DNA from: Vibrio sinensis
GTDB lineage: Bacteria > Pseudomonadota > Gammaproteobacteria > Enterobacterales > Vibrionaceae
NCBI RefSeq assembly: GCF_003605645.1
Contig: NZ_QVMU01000010.1
Span: 1 to 64,000 of the forward strand
Reading direction: 5' to 3'
DNA length: 64,000 nt
Under the pieces are notes generated by a model. It searched no databases. It worked only from the letters and a program-made list of their open reading frames with translations, and had not been told where the DNA came from. Position numbers and translations under genes: made by a program. Position 1 is the stretch's first letter; the number at the start of each line of letters is the position of its first letter. Of this stretch, positions 37,827 through 49,178 are shown in pieces.

Positions 37827-38354
37827 TTATTTTTTTGCACGCTCGTAAGACTCTAAGATTTCTTGGCGTGCAGAGGCGACATCTTCCCAACCATCAACTT
37901 TTACCCATTTACCTGATTCAAGCTCTTTGTAGCGCTCAAAGAAATGAGTTATTTGTGCTTTTAGGAGTTCGGGAATATCGTTAACGTCTTGAATGTGATC
38001 GTATTCTTTTGACAGCTTTGAATGTGGAACTGCAAATACTTTTGCATCTTCTCCAGATTCATCTGTCATCTTTAATACGCCGACAGGACGACAGCGAATA
38101 ACTGAGCCTGGGATAAGTGGGAATGGCGTTGGTACTAAAACATCTACAGGATCGCCGTCAAGTGAAAGCGTATGATTTACGTAGCCATAATTACATGGGT
38201 AAAACATAGGTGCCGACATAAAGCGGTCAACGAATACAGCTCCAGAGTCTTTGTCGACTTCATATTTGATTGGGTCGGCATTCGCTGGGATTTCGATGAC
38301 AACATAAATATCATCAGGTAGCGATTTTCCCGCAGGTACATTATTTAAACTCAT
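37827..38354 (-). CDS. ppa: Inorganic pyrophosphatase (family I)
   Basis: This 175-residue cytoplasmic enzyme hydrolyses pyrophosphate from biosynthetic reactions. The family I signature DGDPVDVLV, with its three Mg2+-binding aspartates, is intact. The other active-site segments are [29 protein letters not shown] and [17 protein letters not shown]. The length equals that of the E. coli enzyme. It is a single gene, with an ERIC element between it and fbp upstream. Confidence 0.96.
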   Translation of the reverse strand: MSLNNVPAGKSLPDDIYVVIEIPANADPIKYEVDKDSGAVFVDRFMSAPMFYPCNYGYVNHTLSLDGDPVDVLVPTPFPLIPGSVIRCRPVGVLKMTDESGEDAKVFAVPHSKLSKEYDHIQDVNDIPELLKAQITHFFERYKELESGKWVKVDGWEDVASARQEILESYERAKK

Positions 38355-38427
38355 TAGAAATATCCTTATTTAATGGGGTTAAAATTACCTCAATTACTTT
38401 ACTGGTAATTGTGGTTCGATGTAAACC

Positions 38428-38554
38428 TATACCCGTCATACTTGAAGTTGCAGTGGTGTTGGCTGCGTTAGCCTGGCCCAATCACATAATTCGCTTTTGT
38501 TCAGAGGGCTTCCTAACTTACCGTTTACCAGCCTCTTCCTATTTCTTGGGTATA
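38428..38554. repeat. ERIC element (127 bp)
   Basis: The element runs from TATACCCGTCATACTTGAAG to CTTGGGTATA, exactly 127 bp, the canonical full ERIC length. It has the terminal inverted repeat TATACCC / GGGTATA and the internal conserved part GTTGGCTGCGTTAGCCTG, followed by a CCCAATCAC segment. The terminal parts are closest to the consensus I remember and the centre is more diverged. ERICs are non-coding imperfect palindromes found between genes of enteric bacteria and vibrios. Confidence 0.88.
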
Positions 38555-38582
38555 AGAGGTATGACATTGATCTGAATATAAT

Positions 38583-38609
38583 AAAAAAAACGCCTTTCGG
38601 CGTTTTTTA
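38583..38609. terminator. Intrinsic terminator of fbp
   Basis: AAAAAACGCC and GGCGTTTTTT pair around TTTC; on the minus strand a T-run follows. It lies 16 bases past the fbp stop. Confidence 0.92.
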
Positions 38610-38624
38610 TTAAATGACTCAATA

Positions 38625-39752
<1,128 letters not shown>

Positions 39753-39959
39753 TTATTGGTATTGAACTAACCGATTTAGGTCTCAATTTGTTTGTCGACT
39801 CATTTAGCTCGTTGCAGTTTCAATATTTCTCGCTATGAATAGGAGTACCGCGGGGATATTGGGCTAATCAGCAAGATAATCATGATCAAAGTATTTCGCT
39901 TTTAATGCCATTATCGCCATAATAACCCCACACTATCGACTGAGGATAAGGTCAGGGTT

Positions 39960-41321
39960 ATGCACATTCATATCTTGGGTATTTGCGGTACATTTATGGG
40001 CGGAGCTGCCATTTTAGCTCGACAATTGGGTCACAAAGTGACGGGAAGTGACGCAAACGTCTATCCACCGATGAGTACATTGTTAGAATCGCAAGGTATT
40101 GAAATAATTCAAGGTTTCGACCCATCTCAGTTAAGCCCTGCGCCCGATCTTGTCGTCATTGGTAATGCAATGAGTCGTGGCAATCCATGTGTTGAACATG
40201 TATTGAATACGAATCTTCGTTACACCTCTGGTCCACAGTGGTTGCAAGAGTTTCTGCTCCATGACCGATGGGTTTTAGCCGTATCAGGAACTCATGGAAA
40301 AACAACAACATCGAGCATGTTGGCATGGATACTGGAAGAGTGTGGCTATCAACCTGGTTTCCTAGTTGGAGGCGTACTAGGAAACTTTGGTGTGTCTGCT
40401 CGCTTAGGGGAAAGCATGTTTTTTGTTGTAGAAGCCGATGAATACGACAGTGCTTTTTTTGATAAGCGTTCTAAGTTCGTTCATTATCATCCTCGCACAT
40501 TAGTGATGAACAATCTTGAGTTTGATCATGCCGATATTTTCGATGATCTTGAAGCGATCAAGCGACAATTCCACCATTTGATCCGCACCGTACCCAGTAA
40601 TGGCCGAGTGTTTGCGCCGAAGCAAGATGGTGCTTTAGCCGATGTCTTAGAGCGTGGCTGCTGGTCTGAAACGGAGTTTTCTGGTGACGATGGTGAATGG
40701 CAAGCTGAAAAACTCACTCGAGATGGCTCTCAATTCCATGTGTTGTTCGACGGAGAACGAGTTGGTACCGTTAAGTGGGATTTAGTTGGCGAACATAATG
40801 TTAATAACGCGCTAATGGCGATTGCGGGAGCCCGCCATGTTGGTGTAACTCCAGAACTTGCTTGTGAAGCTTTAGCTAAATTTATCAACACCAAACGTCG
40901 ATTGGAACTCAAAGGTGAGGTCGGTGAGGTGGTGGTGTACGATGATTTTGCCCACCATCCAACAGCGATTGAACTGACGCTAGAGGGCTTACGTAATAAA
41001 GTCGGTAAAAAACGAATTTTGGCAGTACTAGAGCCTCGTTCAGCAACAATGAAGCGTGGTGTACATAAAGAAACACTAGCCGCATCACTCCACCATGCCG
41101 ATCAGGTCTTTTTATATCAACCAGATGCGATTGATTGGTCAGTTGAAGATGTTGCAGAACAGTGTTCTCAGCCGGCATTGGTATCTAATGATATCAATCA
41201 ATTAGTCGATGCGATTGTTGCAACAGCCAAACCAGGAGATCAAATATTGGTCATGAGCAATGGTGGCTTTGAGGGCATCCACGACAAACTGTTAACAAAA
41301 TTAGCCACTAGCCAGAAATAG
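39960..41321 (+). CDS. mpl: UDP-MurNAc:L-Ala-gamma-D-Glu-meso-DAP ligase
   Basis: Mpl is a 453-residue Mur-type ligase that joins recycled murein tripeptide to UDP-MurNAc, saving peptidoglycan peptides. The N-terminal nucleotide-sugar domain starts HIHILGICGTFMGGAA. The ATP loop is SGTHGKTTTSSMLAW, the central motif MNNLEFDHADIFDD carries Mg2+ ligands, and the C-terminal domain begins near YDDFAHHPTAI. It is divergent from fbp, as in E. coli, and its partner is the recycled tripeptide from AmpD/LdcA action. Confidence 0.96.
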   Translation: MHIHILGICGTFMGGAAILARQLGHKVTGSDANVYPPMSTLLESQGIEIIQGFDPSQLSPAPDLVVIGNAMSRGNPCVEHVLNTNLRYTSGPQWLQEFLLHDRWVLAVSGTHGKTTTSSMLAWILEECGYQPGFLVGGVLGNFGVSARLGESMFFVVEADEYDSAFFDKRSKFVHYHPRTLVMNNLEFDHADIFDDLEAIKRQFHHLIRTVPSNGRVFAPKQDGALADVLERGCWSETEFSGDDGEWQAEKLTRDGSQFHVLFDGERVGTVKWDLVGEHNVNNALMAIAGARHVGVTPELACEALAKFINTKRRLELKGEVGEVVVYDDFAHHPTAIELTLEGLRNKVGKKRILAVLEPRSATMKRGVHKETLAASLHHADQVFLYQPDAIDWSVEDVAEQCSQPALVSNDINQLVDAIVATAKPGDQILVMSNGGFEGIHDKLLTKLATSQK

Positions 41322-41332
41322 CGAAATAGTTC

Positions 41333-41998
41333 ATGAAAACGAATCGTTCACAAGTACCTTTTTCAAACGCACCTCACCATAGTGCAGACAAAGCGATTAC
41401 CTTAGCATTCACAGGGGCATCGGGCGCACCTTATGGGCTGCGACTGCTTGAATGCTTATTAGCGGCGGATTATCAGGTTTACTTGCTCATTTCTTCTGCT
41501 GCCCGTGTGGTGATGGCGACAGAACATGGTCTAAAACTACCAAGTGGTCCAGAAGCGGCGCAAAAGGTGCTGGTGGATTATTTAAAATGTCCGGCAGACA
41601 AATTGATTGTTTGTGGCAAAGACGATTGGTTTTCACCTGTGGCTTCAGGATCCGCTGCTCCTAAACAAATGGTCGTCTGTCCATGTTCGGCAGGAAGCGT
41701 CGCAGCCATTGCTCATGGGATGTCTGATAATCTTATTGAGCGTGCTGCTGATGTGGTATTAAAAGAGCGGGGCCAGCTATTACTGGTCGTTCGAGAGTCA
41801 CCATTTTCTACCCTGCATCTGGAAAACATGCTTAAGCTTTCACAGTTAGGTGTCACGATTATGCCGGCAGCTCCAGGTTTCTATCACCAACCCCAAAGTA
41901 TTGATGATCTTGTGGATTTTATGGTGGCTCGTGTTTTAGATCATCTAGGTATTGAACAAGGGCTTGTTCCTCGTTGGGGGTATGACCAGAGACTATAA
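41333..41998 (+). CDS. ubiX: Flavin prenyltransferase UbiX
   Basis: UbiX is a 221-residue enzyme that prenylates FMN with dimethylallyl phosphate to make the prenyl-FMN cofactor of the decarboxylase UbiD in ubiquinone synthesis. The flavin-binding start [20 protein letters not shown] and the motif [20 protein letters not shown] are present, as is the active-site stretch [17 protein letters not shown]. An N-terminal extension of about 25 polar residues precedes the domain, so a start further in is possible. It follows mpl by 11 bases. Confidence 0.93.
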   Translation: MKTNRSQVPFSNAPHHSADKAITLAFTGASGAPYGLRLLECLLAADYQVYLLISSAARVVMATEHGLKLPSGPEAAQKVLVDYLKCPADKLIVCGKDDWFSPVASGSAAPKQMVVCPCSAGSVAAIAHGMSDNLIERAADVVLKERGQLLLVVRESPFSTLHLENMLKLSQLGVTIMPAAPGFYHQPQSIDDLVDFMVARVLDHLGIEQGLVPRWGYDQRL

Positions 41999-42040
41999 CT
42001 CGATGGCTAATTATTAATAAAACGATTACAATTCATCCGC

Positions 42041-42142
42041 AACTCATCGGGGAGCCATTCATAAAATGAATCGTGCTGAGATCGGTTTTTATACCGGGAC
42101 CCGTGTACCTGAACCAGATAATGCTGGCGTAGGAATTGAGTT
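42041..42142 (+). ncRNA. TPP riboswitch (thi box) upstream of thiBPQ
   Basis: The conserved core is easily read: CATCGGGGAGCC, then TGCTGAGA, CCGGGACCC, and ACCTGAACCAGATAATGCTGGCGTAGGAA. The closing P1 stem is AACTCA (42041-42046) with TGAGTT (42137-42142). The riboswitch binds thiamine pyrophosphate and should shut off the thiamine transporter operon when TPP is plentiful. The start of thiB is 74 bases past P1. No T-tract hairpin is obvious in between, so control of translation initiation is the more likely mode. Confidence 0.95.
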
Positions 42143-42216
42143 ACGTTCTTCATTGCCAATTCTTGCAATAAGACACGCCTCAAGCCTATGCCGCTCAAAT
42201 ATGGAGAGAGCGAGCA

Positions 42217-43212
42217 GTGAAAACCACTCTTAGCACGTTGGCTATGGCCTCATTGGCCTCATTTAGCGCATTCGCCGCAAATAACACTTTAACAGTTTAT
42301 ACCTACGATTCTTTTGCTGCTGATTGGGGCCCTGGGCCGAAAGTAGAAAAGGCATTTGAAGCACAATGTGGTGGCTGTGATATCAACTTTGTCGCTTTAG
42401 ATGACGGTGTATCAATCCTAAATAGATTACGTCTTGAGGGCAGCAACAGCAAAGCTGATGTGGTATTAGGCCTAGACAACAATTTGATGGATGAAGCAAA
42501 GAAAACGGGGCTACTCGTTGAACATCAAGTCGATACCTCTAAAATAGCGTTACCAAATGGATGGCAAGATAAAACTTTTGTTCCTTATGACTTTGGCTAC
42601 TTCGCATTTGTTTACAATAAAGAAAAACTGACTAATCCACCGAAAAGCTTAAAAGAGCTGGTTGAATCTCGTGATGATCTTAAAGTCATTTATCAAGACC
42701 CTCGTACATCAACACCAGGGCAAGGATTAATGCTTTGGATGAAGTCGGTATATGGCGATAATGCCGCTCAAGCGTGGAAACAGTTGGCGACGAAAACGGT
42801 GACGGTAACCAAAGGTTGGTCAGAAGCGTATTCAATGTTCCTTGAGGGAGAGTCAGATCTTGTTTTGTCTTACACGACTTCACCTGCGTACCATTTGATT
42901 GCCGAAAATGACGCTAAATATGTAGCGGCAGATTTTACTGAAGGGCATTACATGCAAGTTGAGGTTGCCGCTAAGGTTAAAGGCACTCAAAATGAAAAGC
43001 TGGCTGATGAGTTTATGAATTTTATTTTAAGTGATGAGTTCCAGTCAGCGATGCCTACAGGAAATTGGATGTATCCAGTGACCGATATTACATTACCGGC
43101 AGGATTTGAATCATTAACGATTCCTGCTCAAGGTTTAAGTTTTAGCTCACAAGAAGTGGCTGAAAATCGCAGAACATGGATTCGTGAGTGGCAAAACGCA
43201 CTAACATTCTAA
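42217..43212 (+). CDS. thiB: Thiamine ABC transporter substrate-binding protein
   Basis: ThiB is a 331-residue periplasmic protein that binds thiamine and its phosphates for uptake by ThiPQ. The signal peptide is at about 1-20 (TLSTLAMASLASFSAFAA). The mature protein begins NNTLTVYTYDSFAADWGPGP, the family start, and has FVPYDFGYFAFVYN and TSTPGQGLMLWMKSVYG. The start is a GTG with GGAGAG upstream. It is the first gene after the TPP riboswitch, and thiP follows 9 bases after it. Confidence 0.95.
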   Translation: MKTTLSTLAMASLASFSAFAANNTLTVYTYDSFAADWGPGPKVEKAFEAQCGGCDINFVALDDGVSILNRLRLEGSNSKADVVLGLDNNLMDEAKKTGLLVEHQVDTSKIALPNGWQDKTFVPYDFGYFAFVYNKEKLTNPPKSLKELVESRDDLKVIYQDPRTSTPGQGLMLWMKSVYGDNAAQAWKQLATKTVTVTKGWSEAYSMFLEGESDLVLSYTTSPAYHLIAENDAKYVAADFTEGHYMQVEVAAKVKGTQNEKLADEFMNFILSDEFQSAMPTGNWMYPVTDITLPAGFESLTIPAQGLSFSSQEVAENRRTWIREWQNALTF

Positions 43213-43221
43213 GGGTTACTC

Positions 43222-44823
43222 TTGCGTCGTACTCCTAAAATAGGCATTTTGGTCGCGATTATTATCGCGACCTTTGTTGTTTTTTCTCTTGGCTCTCTTC
43301 TTGTCTATTCACCGTCACTGAATGTTTTGCAAGTATGGCAAGATCCCTATTATCGACATGTCACTAAGTTTAGTTTCTATCAATCTTTCTTATCGACCTT
43401 ACTGAGTGTTGGGCTCGCCTTACCGGTTGCCCATGCATTGTCTCGACGTGATTTTTTTGGCAAGTCACTACTACTGAAATTATTTGCGACAACCTTAGTA
43501 TTACCCGTTCTGGTCGGCGTTTTTGGTTTATTGGCTATTTATGGTAATAGCGGATTGCTAGCGACCGTATTTGCTTGGTTTGATAGCCGACTGCCATTTT
43601 CTATCTATGGATTGAACGGCATCCTCCTTGCCCATGTTTTTTTCAATTTGCCCTATGCGGCCAGACTATTACTTCAAGCTCTTGATACGATTCCAGCAGA
43701 ACAACATAAGCTATGTGCTCATTTAGGTATGAATACGTGGCAAAAGTTTAAATGGGTTGAATGGCCAAGGTTAAGGCAACAGCTTCCGCATGTTAGCGGT
43801 TTGGTTTTCATGCTCTGTTTCACTAGTTTTGCCGCTGTTATGGCGCTAGGGGGCGGACCTAAATCAACCACTATTGAGCTTGCTATATATCAAGCAATTA
43901 AGTTTGAATTTGATCTTCAAACGGGGGCACTGCTGGGTATTTGGCAAATGTGTCTGTGTGGTTTTATGGCATTTTCAATCCAACGCTTATCACAGCCACT
44001 GCCTGTTACTACGGGTAGCCAAGCTGGTAAAATGACGTATGAAAAAATAGGTTGGGGAGACAATGCTTGGGATGCTATTTGGATTGGTTTGCCATGCCTG
44101 TTAGTCTTACCACCGTTATTTATGGTGGTTTTAAGTGGCTTAAATAAGCAACTTTTTGTGGTATTTGGTGACGAACGATTTTGGCTCGCGTTTTGGTCTT
44201 CGATTAAAGTCGCGGGTTTAGCGAGTAGTATTGCATTACTTTCTGGAATAGCGATATTACTCACAAGCCGTCGTTTGCGATTGAATGCGCAAGAAAAACG
44301 GGCCGATTATGTTGAGTTGATAGGAACCATAATATTAGTCACCCCCGGTTTGGTGATTTCCACTGGGCTATTCCTATTACTGCGTGCGGTGACCGATGCG
44401 TATAGCTTAGCTTTCGTGGTGGTTGTATTGGTCAATGCGTTAATGGGATTACCTTATGTCATCAAAACCCTCTCGCAGCCTATGCTCCATGTAGAGCAAC
44501 AATATCAATATGTTTGTGCGAGCCTAGGAATGCAAGGATGGCAACGATTTAAAGTGGTGGAGTGGCGAGCGTTGAAAAGACCAATGGCTCATGCATTTGC
44601 CATAAGCTTTATGTTGGCGATTGGTGACTTAAGTGCCATCGCATTGTTTGGCAGCCAAGACTTTAGAACATTACCGCTGTATCTATTCCAGCTATTGGGT
44701 AGTTATCAGATGGAGGCAGCTGCGGTCGTGTCTGTCGTATTATTAATACTCAGCGTCGGTTGCTTTACGTTAGTTGAGTTTGTTTTTAAAGCTAATAGTA
44801 AGGTGAAATATGCTAACGGTTGA
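43222..44823 (+). CDS. thiP: Thiamine ABC transporter permease
   Basis: ThiP is a 533-residue inner-membrane permease with two fused BPD-type halves, about twelve membrane segments in all. The EAA coupling loops are seen as CAHLGMNTWQKFKWVEWPRL in the first half and ASLGMQGWQRFKVVEWRAL in the second. The start is TTG with AAGGG 6 bases upstream. It overlaps the thiQ start by 14 bases. It imports thiamine with ThiB and ThiQ. Confidence 0.94.
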   Translation: MRRTPKIGILVAIIIATFVVFSLGSLLVYSPSLNVLQVWQDPYYRHVTKFSFYQSFLSTLLSVGLALPVAHALSRRDFFGKSLLLKLFATTLVLPVLVGVFGLLAIYGNSGLLATVFAWFDSRLPFSIYGLNGILLAHVFFNLPYAARLLLQALDTIPAEQHKLCAHLGMNTWQKFKWVEWPRLRQQLPHVSGLVFMLCFTSFAAVMALGGGPKSTTIELAIYQAIKFEFDLQTGALLGIWQMCLCGFMAFSIQRLSQPLPVTTGSQAGKMTYEKIGWGDNAWDAIWIGLPCLLVLPPLFMVVLSGLNKQLFVVFGDERFWLAFWSSIKVAGLASSIALLSGIAILLTSRRLRLNAQEKRADYVELIGTIILVTPGLVISTGLFLLLRAVTDAYSLAFVVVVLVNALMGLPYVIKTLSQPMLHVEQQYQYVCASLGMQGWQRFKVVEWRALKRPMAHAFAISFMLAIGDLSAIALFGSQDFRTLPLYLFQLLGSYQMEAAAVVSVVLLILSVGCFTLVEFVFKANSKVKYANG

Positions 44824-45520
44824 TCAGGTTCATTACTATTACCATCAAGAATTGTTTAATTTTGATGTCACGATAGCAGAAGGTTCGATTACTGCACTAA
44901 TGGGACCTAGTGGAGCAGGGAAATCGACGTTACTGGCGTTGATTGCCGGATTTATTGAACCCGTTCACGGTGATATTTGCTTTAACTCATCATCAGTTCT
45001 CGGCCAAGCGCCACATCAGAGACCTTTTACGATTTTGTTTCAAGACCATAATCTATTTGCTCATTTGACGGTACGTGAAAATATTGGATTAGGATTACAC
45101 CCAGGGTTAAAGCTATCTCAAGCTCAGAAAGAGTTGGTTGAACAAGCCGCGCAGCAAGTTGGAGTTGAGGCATACTTAGATCGTTTGCCGGAACAGCTTT
45201 CTGGAGGGCAGCGGCAACGAGTCGCATTGGCTCGTTGTTTTGTCCAGCCTCACCCTATTTGGTTGCTTGATGAACCTTTTTCAGCGTTAGATCCTATTCT
45301 TCGAGAAGAAATGTTGGCTCTGGTGAAGCAGCTGGCAACTGAACGTAATCGTACGATTGTGATGGTGACGCATCATATTAGTGACGCAAAAGCGATTGCT
45401 TCTGATTTTGTCTTTGTTGCTGATGGCGTTGTTGCTGTTACCGGTAAAATAAATACGTTATCGGTAAATCATCAACATTCGACACTGTCTGAGTTTGTGC
45501 GCGCAGGGGATTCAAATTGA
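44810..45520 (+). CDS. thiQ: Thiamine ABC transporter ATPase
   Basis: ThiQ is a 236-residue ATPase that drives thiamine import. Walker A GPSGAGKST, signature LSGGQRQRVALARCF and Walker B WLLDEPFSALDP are intact, with the H-loop in MVTHHISDAK. It has no C-terminal regulatory domain. The gene overlaps thiP by 14 bases and ends the operon, followed directly by a terminator. Confidence 0.94.
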   Translation: MLTVDQVHYYYHQELFNFDVTIAEGSITALMGPSGAGKSTLLALIAGFIEPVHGDICFNSSSVLGQAPHQRPFTILFQDHNLFAHLTVRENIGLGLHPGLKLSQAQKELVEQAAQQVGVEAYLDRLPEQLSGGQRQRVALARCFVQPHPIWLLDEPFSALDPILREEMLALVKQLATERNRTIVMVTHHISDAKAIASDFVFVADGVVAVTGKINTLSVNHQHSTLSEFVRAGDSN

Positions 45521-45524
45521 TAAG

Positions 45525-45557
45525 AAAAAGGCTTGGTGATTTACCAAGCCTTTTTAA
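45525..45557. terminator. Bidirectional intrinsic terminator (thiQ / yjgA)
   Basis: AAAAAGGCTTGGT and ACCAAGCCTTTTT pair around GATTT between the convergent genes. Confidence 0.93.
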
Positions 45558-45586
45558 ATTAAAACTTAATTGAGCCAAACGTTTGA

Positions 45587-46114
45587 TCAAAGATCTTTGT
45601 CGTTCAATTCTTTTAGAACTTGGAAAATTTCGCGAGAAGACTTTGGTGGCTTGCTTGCGGCTTTTTCTTTGTTAGCTTGACGAGCAAGCTGACGTAAACG
45701 CTGACGGTCAATCGTTGGGTATAAGTCGACAGCATCAGCAATCGCTTTATCACCCTCTGCAATGATACGGTCACGCAGAGTTTCAAGTTTGTGTAGAACC
45801 GCTGTGTTCTGTGAGTGCTTGTTACGGATTTTATCCAGTGCCGCTTGAATCGGTTCTGGATCTTCCTGACGCATCAGTTTACCAATAAACTGCATTTGGC
45901 GACGGCGAGCTTCGTTCTTAAAACGTTGCGCATCTTTAATCGCATCAAGCAAATCTTCACTAATTGGGAATTTTGCTAATACAGCTGGTTTTAAGCTGAT
46001 TAGTTCTTCACCCAATTTTTGTAACGCGTCCATGTCGTTCTTCAGTTCGGTCTTACTAACCCAAATGATCTCTTCTTCTGGTTCCCATGGCGCTTTCTGG
46101 TTTTTGCGAGCCAT
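45587..46114 (-). CDS. darP: Ribosome biogenesis protein DarP/YjgA
   Basis: This 175-residue highly charged cytoplasmic protein (YjgA, renamed DarP) associates with immature large ribosomal subunits and promotes late 50S assembly. The family segments seen are [39 protein letters not shown] and [16 protein letters not shown]. It is divergent from pmbA, as in E. coli. Most of the protein looks like helical bundle, and there are no membrane segments. Confidence 0.93.
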   Translation of the reverse strand: MARKNQKAPWEPEEEIIWVSKTELKNDMDALQKLGEELISLKPAVLAKFPISEDLLDAIKDAQRFKNEARRRQMQFIGKLMRQEDPEPIQAALDKIRNKHSQNTAVLHKLETLRDRIIAEGDKAIADAVDLYPTIDRQRLRQLARQANKEKAASKPPKSSREIFQVLKELNDKDL

Positions 46115-46224
46115 CTTATTTATCCTAATTTCGACTTCTATTTCTCTATTTTAACAAGATTCTTGGGGAGAAAGCGAAATTCTTGTTATTCTAAATACAT
46201 TCATAGTGAAAAGTTTATTGAGAT

Positions 46225-47568
46225 ATGGACGTAAGAGAGCAAGTTACTCAACAAAGAGCGGAGCTTGAAGCGGCTGTTGCTAAGGCATTAGACATGGCAG
46301 CGGCACATTCGGATGCGGCTGAAGTCGCTATCACGAAGAGCACCGGTTTGAGCGTATCAACACATATGTGTGACGTGGAAAACGTAGAATTCAATAGTGA
46401 TGGTGCTCTTGGTATCACCGTATATCGAGGTCAGCGTAAAGGGAGTGCCTCAACGTCAGATCTTAGTGAAAAGGCGATTCAGCAAACGGTAATGGCTGCA
46501 TTAGATATCGCCCAATATACCTCTGAAGACCCTTTTGCAGGTCCTGCGCCTAAAGAATTTATGGTGAAAGAGATCCCTGATTTGGATCTGTTCCACCCTG
46601 ATACCCCTGATCCTGATTATGCCGCACAGATTGCTATTGCCGCTGAGCAAAAAGCACTTTCCTATAGCGACAGAATTAAACAAAGTGATGGTGCCAGTTA
46701 TGACAGCCATTATGGAGTTAAGGTGTATGGCAATAGTCATGGCTTGTTGGCGAGCTACGCATCTAGCCGTCATAGTGTGAGTTGCTGTGTGATCGGTGAG
46801 GGACTAAATGGCGAGATGGAGCGTGACTACAGTTATACCGTTGCGCGTCATAAAGATGATTTATGGTCTCCTGAACGAGTTGGATTAGAAGCCGCAGAAA
46901 AAACCATCAGTCGCTTGGATGCGCGAAAATTGAAAACTGGAAAATATCCGGTGATGTTTGCTGCTGATGTGGCTACTGGTTTGCTTGGGCATTTAGTTAT
47001 GGCGATCAGCGGTGGCAATCTTTATCGCAAATCATCATTTTTACTTGATCATCTAGGACAGCAAATTTTACCTGAATGGTTTAATGTTTCTGAGCGTCCA
47101 CATATTTTACGTGGCTTAGCATCAAGCCCATTTGATAGCGAAGGTGTTGCGACGAAAGACACCGAAATTATCACTGATGGTATTTTAGCAACTTACTTAA
47201 TGACAAGTTATGCTGCTCGTAAAATGAATATGACCCCAACAGGACATGCGGGTGGTATTCACAATTGGTTTGTTAACTCAACAGGTCAAGATTTCACGCA
47301 AATGTTGAAAGGTCTGGGTACAGGTCTGTTAGTGACTGAAGTGATGGGTCAAGGCGTGAATGTGGTTACTGGTGATTATTCACGTGGCGCTTCAGGTTTT
47401 TGGGTTGAAAACGGAGTGATCCAATATCCGGTTTCTGAAATTACGATTGCGGGCAATTTAAAAGATATGTTCCGTCAAATTGTCGCTGTTGGTAATGACG
47501 TTGAAACACGCTCGCAAATTCAAACGGGTTCTATTCTGATTGAAGCGATGAAAGTCGCGGGTGAGTAG
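46225..47568 (+). CDS. pmbA: TldE/PmbA family metalloprotease subunit
   Basis: PmbA (TldE) is a 447-residue subunit of the TldD/TldE protease, which degrades unfolded peptides, matures microcin B17 and antagonises CcdA in E. coli. The metal site is in TldD; TldE lacks the HExxxH motif, and none is seen here. Family blocks include [34 protein letters not shown] and the late [20 protein letters not shown]. The gene stands alone between divergent darP and a terminator. Confidence 0.94.
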   Translation: MDVREQVTQQRAELEAAVAKALDMAAAHSDAAEVAITKSTGLSVSTHMCDVENVEFNSDGALGITVYRGQRKGSASTSDLSEKAIQQTVMAALDIAQYTSEDPFAGPAPKEFMVKEIPDLDLFHPDTPDPDYAAQIAIAAEQKALSYSDRIKQSDGASYDSHYGVKVYGNSHGLLASYASSRHSVSCCVIGEGLNGEMERDYSYTVARHKDDLWSPERVGLEAAEKTISRLDARKLKTGKYPVMFAADVATGLLGHLVMAISGGNLYRKSSFLLDHLGQQILPEWFNVSERPHILRGLASSPFDSEGVATKDTEIITDGILATYLMTSYAARKMNMTPTGHAGGIHNWFVNSTGQDFTQMLKGLGTGLLVTEVMGQGVNVVTGDYSRGASGFWVENGVIQYPVSEITIAGNLKDMFRQIVAVGNDVETRSQIQTGSILIEAMKVAGE

Positions 47569-47632
47569 TAGAGTAGATCGGTTTATTATGATCTAGATTC
47601 ATCGTTATCAGTGTTAATAGCAATGAAATGAT

Positions 47633-47662
47633 AAAAAGGTTGGCTTGAAGCCAACCTTTTTT
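47633..47662. terminator. Bidirectional intrinsic terminator (pmbA / lysC)
   Basis: AAAAAGGTTGGCTT and AAGCCAACCTTTTTT pair almost completely, between the convergent genes. Confidence 0.92.
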
Positions 47663-47688
47663 GTGTTGGTTGTCGCGTGATCAACGAA

Positions 47689-49041
47689 TCAATATTCAAA
47701 TAGGTCTTGATGTAGTTTTTGAATCGCTAATTTAGAGACTGACTCATGTAATAAAAAACATAGGTTATGTGGACTTGCACCGTAGCAGATCATGCGTAAG
47801 TTGAAGTCTTCTAATGTACTAAAAACTTGTTTGGCATAACCTTTACTTTCACTCATATTGTTGCCGATCAGAGCGACAAGACAGAGATTATGTTCAATTT
47901 CTACGGTACACAACTTTTCTAGTTCAAGGCGAGCTTGTTCTGGAAGTTGTGGCGCGCCACCAGAGGTATCAGTTTGATCTAAGGTTAGTGAGACGCTCAC
48001 TTCTGAGGTCGTAATCAAATCGACGGACACTTTATGTTTGGCTAAAACTTCAAAGACTTTGGCTAGAAATCCGTAAGCATGAAACATCTCAACACTGCGT
48101 AATGTCACCATGGTTTGATTGCAGCGAAGCGCAAGAGCTCGAAATAGTGGTGAACTTTCAACTTGGTGTCGAATCCACGTTCCTCCTTTTTCTGGCTCTT
48201 TTGATGATCCGACGAATACTGGGATATCGTGGCGCAATGCTGGAACTAAGGTTGATGGGTGAAGGATCTTTGCGCCAAAATTAGCCATTTCTGATGCTTC
48301 ACTAAAGCTAATTTCTGAGATTGGTGTCGCTTTCGGTGCGATACGAGGATCGGTCGTATAGATCCCAGGTACATCAGTCCAGATCTCTAATCCCTCAGCT
48401 TCCACCGCTTCCGCAATGAGCGCCGCACTGTAATCACTGCCACCACGTCCAAGTGTTGTGGTGTTGCCATCTTCATCACAACCAATAAAGCCTTGGGTAA
48501 CGACAACAAAATCCTGACACATTGGAATTAGATGTTGTTGTGCGAGTGATTTGATCTGGTCGAGATTTGGTTCAGCTTTACCAAATTGACTATCAGTTCT
48601 GAGGACATCACGAATATCAACGCGGGTTGCTTTGACTCCTCGCTCACGTAGTACTTGTGCAAAGATATGCGTCGACATCAACTCCCCACAAGCAACAAGG
48701 TGATCGGTGAGTTTTTTATTGGATTGAATTGAGGCTGCTTCAGCTAAATGGCTAACTGTTTCTAAAATGTGACTGACGGCAACCGATGTTTCGTTAGCAT
48801 CCTCAAGTTGATTAAGGATGGCTTGGTGGATCTCATCTAGCCTTTTAAGGATTTGATCTCTTTGTGCTTGATCGGATATTCCATTGGCGAGTTCGACTAA
48901 AAAATTGGTTACGCCAGAACAAGCACTGCTGACAACTAATCTGGTATTGGGATTGTTTTCTATGATATCGGCACAGCGACTCATCGCTTCAAAATTAGCG
49001 ACACTAGTCCCACCAAACTTGGCGACATTGAAAAGACTCAC
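47689..49041 (-). CDS. lysC: Lysine-sensitive aspartokinase III
   Basis: LysC is a 450-residue enzyme that phosphorylates aspartate, the first step to lysine, threonine, methionine and diaminopimelate. The N-terminal kinase domain starts VAKFGGTSVANFEAM and contains TLGRGGSDYSAALIAEA and EIWTDVPGIYTTDPRI. Two ACT domains lie at about 310-450 (TLRSVEMFHAYGFLAKVFEV). Monofunctional length and ACT arrangement fit the AKIII type, which is inhibited by lysine. A lysine riboswitch lies upstream, so both synthesis and activity respond to lysine. Confidence 0.96.
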   Translation of the reverse strand: MSLFNVAKFGGTSVANFEAMSRCADIIENNPNTRLVVSSACSGVTNFLVELANGISDQAQRDQILKRLDEIHQAILNQLEDANETSVAVSHILETVSHLAEAASIQSNKKLTDHLVACGELMSTHIFAQVLRERGVKATRVDIRDVLRTDSQFGKAEPNLDQIKSLAQQHLIPMCQDFVVVTQGFIGCDEDGNTTTLGRGGSDYSAALIAEAVEAEGLEIWTDVPGIYTTDPRIAPKATPISEISFSEASEMANFGAKILHPSTLVPALRHDIPVFVGSSKEPEKGGTWIRHQVESSPLFRALALRCNQTMVTLRSVEMFHAYGFLAKVFEVLAKHKVSVDLITTSEVSVSLTLDQTDTSGGAPQLPEQARLELEKLCTVEIEHNLCLVALIGNNMSESKGYAKQVFSTLEDFNLRMICYGASPHNLCFLLHESVSKLAIQKLHQDLFEY

Positions 49042-49178
49042 AATGTTTCTCCTACGACTTCCTAAGTAAAAATTACAGTTGGTAATCCAACATCCATTGT
49101 TTTTGTTTGTAGAGTAGACAAACGATAAGAGGAGATATATGAGCGAGATTAGAGGTTATGTTATAGATATGGTGACCT

